From NCBI GenBank assembly GCA_036250195.1, contig JAVHZZ010000006.1, positions 71,972,869 through 72,036,868 of the forward strand: DNA of 64,000 nt, written 5' to 3'. Origin of the DNA: Mixophyes australis (lineage: Eukaryota; Chordata; Amphibia; Anura; Limnodynastidae). Both the position numbers and the translations under genes were made by a program. Positions within the stretch are counted from its first letter, which is position 1. The number at the start of each line of letters is the position of its first letter. The notes under the pieces are model-generated. The model was not told where the DNA came from, ran no database searches, and saw nothing but the letters and a program-made list of their open reading frames with translations. Below, in pieces: positions 57,399 through 64,000 of the stretch.

Positions 57399-59366
57399 TG
57401 ATTATTATTATTATCTTTAATTTATAAGGCGCCACAAAGGGTCTGCAGCACCGTACATGACATATACAGAAAACAGTGACCGATGACACAACATGATACA
57501 TAAAGAACAAAATATGGGGCCTGATTCATTAAGGATCTTAAGTTGAGAAACTTCTTATTTCAGTCTCCTGGACAAAATCATGTTACAATGCAAGGGGTGC
57601 AAATTAGTATTCTGTTTTGCACATAAGTTAAATACTGACTGTTTTTTCATGTAGCACACAAATATCAACTTTAAATTTCAGAGTACAAATAAGCTATCAA
57701 GTATTTGTGTGCTACATGAAAAAACAGTCAGTATTTAACTTATGTGCAAAACAGAAAACTAGTTTGCACTCCTTGCATTGTAACATGGTTTTGTCCAGGA
57801 GACTGAAATAAGAAGTTTCTCAAGTTAAGATCCTTAATGAATCAGGCCCATGAAGAACAAAAATATATAAATATAAACACACATACATACACACACGGTA
57901 ATGCAAATCCAATTATTTCTGGGACAATGAGTGAAAGTGATGGTAGAAATCAGCGAGAAGTAGGCCGAAGCTTAAGAAAACAGAGCTAGGGAAGCAGGCC
58001 AAGAGGTAGAGGGTGATGGAATAGTAGAAGGAGCACACAAGGAAAGAGGGCCCTGCTCCTGAGAGCTTACATCCTAAAGGGAAGGGGGAGACACAAATAG
58101 GGTGGTACTAACTAGGAGAGAGCCGGGACAAGGGAGTTAGGAGGATGACTGAAAAACTTGAATAAAGAAATGAGTCTTAAGGGCACACCTGACGCTTTTG
58201 AGAGTAGATGTTAACCTGATGGAACGTGGAAGATTGTTCCACAGCTGGGGAGCAGCCCAGGCAAAGTCCTGGAGACGGGAGTGAGAAGAGGTGATCAGTG
58301 AAGCAGTGAGGCGGCGGTCACAGGCAGAGCGGAGGGGGCGGGTAGGAGTATAGATAGAGATGAGATTGGAGATGTAGGGAGGGGAGGATTGATTAAGAGC
58401 TTTAAAGGTGAGGGTGAGTAGTTTAAATTTAATTCTGTAGGCCACGGGGAGCCAATGTAGTGACTGTTGGAGGGAAACGGCAGAGATAGCGCGGCGGGAG
58501 AGAAAAATGAAGCGGGCAGCAGCATTGAGGATAGACTTAAGAGGGACAAGGTGAGAATCAGGTAGGCCAGAGAGAAGAAGGTTACAGTAATGAAGGCGAG
58601 AGATTACAAGCAAGTGAACAAGGGTTTTCGTGGCTTCCGTGGTGAGAAAGGGGCATATCTTGGATATATTCCGAAGATGGAAGTAGCAGGATTTTGAGAG
58701 GGACAGAATGTGAGGTTTGAAGGAGAGGGAGAAGGCATCCGACTTGAGGGACAGAAACGAGGGTAGTGTTATTAACAGAAAGAGAGAGGAGGTGGGGTGG
58801 GAGAGTCCTGGAAGGGGGTAAAATGATAAGTTCAGTCTTGTAAATATTGAGTTTAAGGAAGCATTGGGGCATCCAAGATGAGATGGCCGAGAGACAGCAG
58901 ACACGAGACAGAAAGGAAGGGGAGAGGTCAGGGGATGAAAGATAAATTTGGGTATCATCAGCATAGAGGTGGTACTGGAGGCCGAAGAAGCAGATGAGGA
59001 CACCAAGGGAGGAGGTTTAAAGGGAGAAAAGCAGGGGGCCAAGAATGGAACCTTGGGGAACGCCAACAGGTAAGGGAAGAGGGGGGGATGTGAAGTCATG
59101 TGTAGAGATTAAGAAGGAGCAGTTGGTAAGGTAAGAGAAAAAAATCAGGAGAGGTTGGTGTTACAGAGGCCTATAGATTTGAGAGTTTGCAAAAGGAGTG
59201 CGTAGTCAACGGTATCGAAGGCAGCAGAGAGGTCAAGAAGGATAAGAAGGAAGTAGTGTCTTTTGGATTTAGCGAGGAGGAGGTCATTAGTGACCTTAGT
59301 GAGGACAGTTTCAGTGGAGTGGAGGGGGCAAAAACCGGATTGGAGCGAGTCAAGAAGTGAGTGAGA
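57399..59366 (-). mobile_element. L2/CR1-like LINE (minus), RT to 3' end, copy 2
   Basis: Minus-strand reading gives '[20 protein letters not shown]' and '[16 protein letters not shown]' (59200-59350), 'GVPQGSILGPLLFS' (about 59030-59070) and '[11 protein letters not shown]' (about 58945-58975). Farther on are '[13 protein letters not shown]', 'LHWLPVAYRIKFKLL' and 'APQLWNNLPRSIR' (58500-58200). The 3' UTR continues to 57399 and is split by the foldback MITE at 57516-57849. It is 5'-truncated (no endonuclease), with frame changes between RT blocks, so inactive. The L1-like element begins where it stops. Confidence 0.92.
57516..57849. mobile_element. Foldback MITE, 'gggcctgattcatt' family, full copy 2
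   Basis: This is a 334-bp near-perfect palindrome closely similar to 44917-45250, inserted in the 3' UTR of the L2-like LINE. 'aagaacaaaa' occurs close to both sides (57503 and 57852), possibly a target duplication offset by 2-3 bases. Confidence 0.95.
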
Positions 59367-59403
59367 GGACTTCCGGTGGGCGGGGCATCTAGCATGGCCG
59401 CAT

Positions 59404-61280
59404 CTTAACCCTGCTCTGTGTGAGGATTTTTTATCCAGGACCATCTGTGGTGTTTCACAGCATAAAATTATTATCCCCTGGACCTGCTGGGGCTAGAAAA
59501 CGTGAGGATCAAATATAGGATCAATATCCTACACAGACACCCTTATTTTCCCCGGAGTCCAGCTCCATCTGTGAGCTAAGCGGGTTTTCCCGCCACACTA
59601 CTTGAAAGCAATCAGCCGAAATTGCAGATATACTGCACCTGGCGTGGAAGCCTCCACTTAACTGGCTGTCTCTGCGGTCACTCTTGCAGCTGAAATTGCT
59701 TCTCTCTCTGCAAACTTTGGTTTGGCAACAGTGGAGTTTCTGTGCGAGAGCCAGGGGTGCTGCTGATTGATCTGTACGCCCGGGAGCCTGTGTGTGGGAG
59801 CACACTTGTAGGACAGCAAACCCTCGTGTGGAGTCTTTACTGTGCACACTTTCCAGGTACTGTTTCTCAAGCAGGCAGCTAAGATAGAACTGAGGAGACG
59901 CGACCAACAGCAGCCTGTCACCTCTTAATTTATTACTGATCCTGTGTAAACGAGTCTCCGTCTAACAGCAGCCCGGCAAGTATTTACTTTGTGTTATCTC
60001 CCTTGTCTAATTGATGACCCAGGGACACCGCTGCAAGGAGAGAATTTGAGATGTGAACTGTCTTGCTATCTTCAGAGTGTTGACAGCTTTCTATAATATA
60101 AGATCCTCTGTATAGTTGCTGTGCTGGGAGCCCTGTTACAGGGTATGCTGGGTTTCTAATCCTATCTTTAGGAATGTCACCTTTGATCCCACTAGCGAGA
60201 CTGTAAGAGGCACACTCCAAAGGAATATCTCTGCTATTTGCACTGCATCACTGACTGACCAATCTCAAGTGCATTCTAGATAACCATTTATACAAGACAC
60301 TTAAAACACCTACAAGGATCAGTTTTTTCTCTTTTGACAGCTATCTGGCACTACTGGAATTGATTGTATTCATTGCAGTCCTGCAGTGTCCACACCTGAT
60401 AGTATAACTTTGGGAGACATATACTGAACAACAAAATATCTTTGGAAAAGTTGTCTGTGCAACATAGCCACTTGGAGGAACCTTTACATTTCTACAGTCA
60501 ACTGTATACCTGGTTGGACTTAAATACAGATAAATAATCCAAAGTGAAAGATTTACCATTAAACGCTGGTTGTCAGACCATTTACATTTGATACCCTGTC
60601 TTGCTGATCAGCCTGACAACATATTTTGCAAGTCATACTGGGATAACACGTCGTGACTGAGAACCAATTATTTCATTTATTTGATTGTATTTGCGGCTAT
60701 TACATAACCTCAGCACTCACATTGAAAAACAAAAAACAAAAACAAAACAAAAAAAAATTGTACACCCTTCTCTGAATAGATCAGTATTACTCACTAGATT
60801 GCAACTATTTCACTTTTCACTTGGTGTGTTGTCGTAACGCCGCCGTCTAGTAGCCTGATTATATTATTACCTAATAACTGATCTCTATAACACATTGTAT
60901 TTGTATTCAATATTTCATATCCCTAATAGGAATTGTCGCCTTAGACTCTTACCTTAATTCACCCTAATAGACACGTGTTTTGTATTACTTGAGCCTGCTC
61001 ACGTATCCGTCACTCACTATTGCTCACTCATACTAACCTTGTGGTAGTATACACTCTTGTGCCTAGTGGATGCTCAGTCTTATGCTAAATAGAATGTAGT
61101 TGCTGTACTTATTTTTCTCCTTTGGGAAGATATTGTACCTTTTCAATATGATAGCCTGATATTCAAAATCTACTAGGCTCCTCTCCCCCTTCCGTTTTAC
61201 CCTTGCACTGGCAGTTTGTATGCCTGATGGACAGATTTTTACATAAGCAAAAGCTGGTGGTCTCCAATTCTCAATCAAAC
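59404..61280 (+). promoter_or_regulatory. L1-like 5' UTR
   Basis: About 1.9 kb between the element start and ORF1 has no long ORF on the sense strand and an A-rich stretch at 60726-60760. In L1 elements this region carries an internal promoter; here only the YY1-like site at 59394-59401 suggests that. Confidence 0.6.
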
Positions 61281-62156
61281 ATGGGTAAACCTAAAGTACA
61301 GATTACTCGCACTGCCCCCCCCTCATCTCCACCTAAAAAATCTGGCGATCCACCTATTGACACGCCGATGGCAGATTCTATTCACACCTCACCCTCTATA
61401 TCTGCAGTCGAATTCTCTGCTATGTTTATGCCCCAATTAGAGAAAAGGTTTGAGGACCTGCATAATTTGATTGACAATACTATGACTGCAATTGCTGCAA
61501 ATACTAATCGTATTGCTGAGGTTGAACAGAGAGTTGGTGGTGTGGAGGATAATATGATTACTGTTCAAAGCACAATAGAGAAGCAGGCCAAATCCCTACA
61601 AATTTTAACTGATAAAGTAGATGATTTGGAGAACAGAAACCGGCGTAATAATCTTCGCTTCATAGGCATACCGGAATCTGTCAAAGGACCACACCTGGTC
61701 CAATTCCTTAGTGTTGCCCTTCCAATGGCTCTAGCACTGGAGCAATCCATGGATAAACCTCAGATTGAGAGGGCTCACAGGATAGGGCAAGAACGTGAAG
61801 GGGAACGATCTAGGCCTAGGCCAGTTATTGCTCGGTTTTTGGACTACCGTGCCAAAGACACCATCTTGGGAGCATACAAAAAGAGCCGGGGGTTGGTAGT
61901 GGAGGGCCATAAGATACTTATCTTCCAAGATTTTTCAGTACTTGTTTCCCAAAAGCGCAAAGAATTTGCATCAGTATGTAAACACTTGATTGATAACAAC
62001 AAACGTTTTGCCCTTTTATACCCGGCCAAACTTAAGGTGACCGAGAACGGCCAAACTATGTTTTTTGATGACCCGGTTGAAGCAACACGCTACTTTCTCC
62101 CAGCCCCGTCCTCGCATAACTCACCGGGTAGGGAAAGACGGTCACCAACTCGTTGA
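61281..62156 (+). CDS. L1-like ORF1 protein (RNA-binding chaperone)
   Basis: This gives 291 aa from an ATG in good context (aacATGG). An in-frame ATG at 61203 would add 26 residues and is less likely. In L1 elements this protein trimerises, coats the element RNA and is needed for retrotransposition. Visible order: a Pro/Ser-rich basic N terminus, a heptad-patterned coiled coil (about residues 60-118; 'VEQRVGGVEDNM', 'SLQILTDKVDDLENR'), an RRM starting 'NRRNNLRFIGIPE' (about 118), and a C-terminal domain ('IERAHRIG', 'RPVIARFLDY', 'FQDFS'). The frame is intact. A decayed relative is on the minus strand at 57051-57215 and 51450-51608. Confidence 0.92.
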   Translation: MGKPKVQITRTAPPSSPPKKSGDPPIDTPMADSIHTSPSISAVEFSAMFMPQLEKRFEDLHNLIDNTMTAIAANTNRIAEVEQRVGGVEDNMITVQSTIEKQAKSLQILTDKVDDLENRNRRNNLRFIGIPESVKGPHLVQFLSVALPMALALEQSMDKPQIERAHRIGQEREGERSRPRPVIARFLDYRAKDTILGAYKKSRGLVVEGHKILIFQDFSVLVSQKRKEFASVCKHLIDNNKRFALLYPAKLKVTENGQTMFFDDPVEATRYFLPAPSSHNSPGRERRSPTR

Positions 62157-62584
62157 CATTATCGCTCTATGAGATTTTGATATTTTATTTAACTATGTTC
62201 AGGATATATTCCTGATTTGCTCAGGTATTTCATGTTATAATATATATCCACAGTTTATTATGTCTTCCCGACATTCAATAAGTTCAAAATTTACTTGTTA
62301 ATTGTTTTCTTGGTACATCCCGACTCTTGGTCTGGGATCTACCTTTGTTTATGGTTGGATAAGGAAAAAAGAAAATGTGGTTTGAGGAATGTTTGGACAT
62401 GTTTGCTTATTTTATTATTGTTTCATCCGAGGTCAAACTCAAGAATGAATCCGAACCGACACTGGAGAGGCCGGGGTCAACTTTCTACTTTGCGCTCACC
62501 CTTAATCTGGATGTGGAAACTCCATTCCACTAGACCGCGGCCAATTGTGAGTACCCTGCCCCTGGTTGGGGGGACGAGCTAGCC

Positions 62585-64000
62585 ATGTCACACCCACAAC
62601 ATATTAACACACCCGCTCCATCTACACCACCGTCCCTTAAAATCCTCTCTTGGAATGTTGATGGTTTAAATACTCCTGTTAAGAGGAAGAAAGTTCTCTT
62701 ACATATGAAGCGCTTTGGACCAGACATCATCTTCTTACAAGAGACTCATTGGAGGATGGGGGATGATTCGACCCTACGGGATTCATGGTTGCATGATTGT
62801 ATCTCTGCACCATACAAAAACAAATCTAGAGGGGTGGCTGTTTTGTTGGGAAGGAAGTTGCCATATAGTATCTTGGACACAGTTATTGACCCTGACGGTC
62901 GTTACATCCTATTGGACATCCAAATTTGTGACCATAAATATACACTCCTGAATATATACGCTCCAAACGATCACCAGAGAGAATTCTTCCAAAATATATC
63001 ACAAATATTAGCCTCACGTGAAACACATAGCTTGATAGTTGGAGGGGATTTTAATGTTATTGATGATCCTTCCTTAGATAGACAACCGTCCCTCTCCGAC
63101 ACTAATCGAGTGAATCTACATGTCTTACCTAGGTTTAAGATCACACATAGCCTAACAGACCCCTGGAGACTTTTAAATCCTACAGATAGATCATTTACCT
63201 TTCACTCTGGGGTTCATAACTCTTTTTCTCGATTAGACTATGTCCTGATAGCGGACCATCTTGTAGCTGAGGTCATGAAGACAGACTTAGGCAATATTGT
63301 AGTCTCTGATCATGCACCAGTACATTTGTCTTTGCGTCTCCCGGTGGTGGGCCCTGGAACTGCCTCGTGGAAATTCCCCTCATATTTATATACTTCTGAA
63401 CATTTTAATCAGTATCTTCGCAGCCAGTGGTTGGAATATGTTGACAACAATATTGAACATTTAGATAATCCTGTCCTATTCTGGGAAACGTCTAAGGCAG
63501 TTTTAAGAGGCATTATTATGTCTTATACAGCAAATAAAAGAAAAGAGGCCGCTACTCGTTACCACTCTCTAGCCCAACAGGTGAGATTATGCTTTGACGC
63601 ATTTACATCTAACCCTCAAGAAGTTTCTCAGGCCAATTACAAATTAGCAAAGCAAGCCTTGGATGGCTTCCTCTCGGTTCAAGCTCAATCAAAGCTCGAC
63701 TACACTAAAAATAAGTACTACCGTTGGGGCAATAAAACTGGAAAACTTTTAGCTAATATGTCTAAAATGACCAAACGTAGAAACCATATAGTAGCTATAC
63801 AAACATCTACTAATACCCCCTTACTACGAACATCTGCTGAAATTGCAGAAGCTTTTGTTGATTACTACAGAGATCTTTACTCTGACATTCCACCAGATAA
63901 CAACCTGATAGACAGACTACTAGACGAGGCAAACTTACCTGTTCTATCTGATTCTCAGAGGGAACTCTTGGATGCGGATATAAGCCCTCAAGAAGTGTTT
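62585..64000 (+). CDS. L1-like ORF2, endonuclease domain (partial, open at window end)
   Basis: 472 codons are open without a stop to the last base. The visible part is the apurinic-type endonuclease that nicks target DNA, followed by the start of the linker before the reverse transcriptase. Motifs: 'LSWNVDGLN' (Asn24), 'FLQETH' (Glu53), 'GGDFNV' (Asp155, Asn157), 'SRLDYVL' and 'SDHAPV' (Asp242, His243), i.e. all expected catalytic positions are present. A linker 'KRKEAATRYHSLAQQ' follows. The reverse transcriptase is outside the window. The start is the first ATG after ORF1 in this frame and gives the endonuclease near residue 20, as usual. Confidence 0.93.
   Translation, partial: MSHPQHINTPAPSTPPSLKILSWNVDGLNTPVKRKKVLLHMKRFGPDIIFLQETHWRMGDDSTLRDSWLHDCISAPYKNKSRGVAVLLGRKLPYSILDTVIDPDGRYILLDIQICDHKYTLLNIYAPNDHQREFFQNISQILASRETHSLIVGGDFNVIDDPSLDRQPSLSDTNRVNLHVLPRFKITHSLTDPWRLLNPTDRSFTFHSGVHNSFSRLDYVLIADHLVAEVMKTDLGNIVVSDHAPVHLSLRLPVVGPGTASWKFPSYLYTSEHFNQYLRSQWLEYVDNNIEHLDNPVLFWETSKAVLRGIIMSYTANKRKEAATRYHSLAQQVRLCFDAFTSNPQEVSQANYKLAKQALDGFLSVQAQSKLDYTKNKYYRWGNKTGKLLANMSKMTKRRNHIVAIQTSTNTPLLRTSAEIAEAFVDYYRDLYSDIPPDNNLIDRLLDEANLPVLSDSQRELLDADISPQEVF

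Larger units (their letters stand above)
59368..64000 (+). mobile_element. L1-like LINE, apparently full 5' end, runs off the window
   Basis: The element starts about 59368 ('acttccggtgggcggggc') at the break point of the L2-like LINE. A ~1.9-kb 5' UTR is followed by ORF1 (61281-62156), a 428-bp spacer and ORF2 (from 62585, open to the window end). The first 35 bp include 'atggccgc', resembling the YY1 site at the 5' start of mammalian L1. Both ORFs are uninterrupted in the window, so this copy is young or recently active. Its 3' end and target duplication lie beyond the window. Confidence 0.9.

Noticed and set aside
59521..60559. Minus-strand open frames inside the L1-like 5' UTR (up to 128 codons)
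   Set aside because: No recognisable domain; antisense to a transposon leader and compatible with chance.

Overview
The window is vertebrate nuclear DNA, most likely from an amphibian and probably a frog. It holds a split gene with GT-AG introns and an intronless membrane-protein gene. The rest is packed with transposon families that I associate from memory with anuran genomes: hAT-like MITEs, tRNA-type SINEs, L2-like and L1-like LINEs. No species can be named from the sequence alone.

Only two host genes are well supported, both on the plus strand. NOTUM (coding exons 16.2-27.2 kb, 11 exons, 487 aa) encodes the secreted palmitoleoyl-protein carboxylesterase that inactivates Wnt ligands. MYADML2 (31.2-32.1 kb, one coding exon, 302 aa) encodes a multipass MARVEL-type membrane protein. 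As I recall the human 17q25 map, these genes are neighbours in the same order and orientation there, so the block looks like conserved tetrapod synteny. A splice acceptor just upstream of the NOTUM ATG shows that a 5' non-coding exon exists; a candidate lies at 2.8-3.1 kb. A partial tandem duplicate of the MYADML2 locus, with a broken coding fragment and matching 3' flank, lies at 37.95-42.1 kb.

Layout: 1-16 kb is non-coding with scattered MITEs, an L2-like LINE fragment, a SINE and degenerate tandem repeats. 16-28.5 kb is NOTUM with MITE-bearing introns. 28.6-31 kb is repeat-rich. 31-33.7 kb is MYADML2. 33.7-37 kb is AT microsatellites, MITEs and SINEs. 38-42.1 kb is the damaged MYADML2 duplicate, broken up by repeats. 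42.1-57.2 kb is mostly transposons. There, a decayed minus-strand L1-like LINE has been interrupted by a 5'-truncated L1-like LINE (14-bp target duplication), LTR-like sequence, a foldback MITE, and a 5.4-kb hAT-like element. That hAT-like element itself contains a 3.5-kb hAT-like element and a small hAT MITE, each with an exact 8-bp target duplication. 57.4-59.4 kb is an L2-like LINE (minus). From about 59.4 kb to the end is the 5' part of a long L1-like LINE with open ORF1 and open ORF2, running off the window.

I found no RNA gene, CRISPR array or bacterial-type system. The most informative discoveries are the nested transposons dated by intact target duplications, a SINE whose 3' half resembles the L2-like LINE tail present in the same window, the apparently intact L1-like element, and the tandem MYADML2 duplicate.
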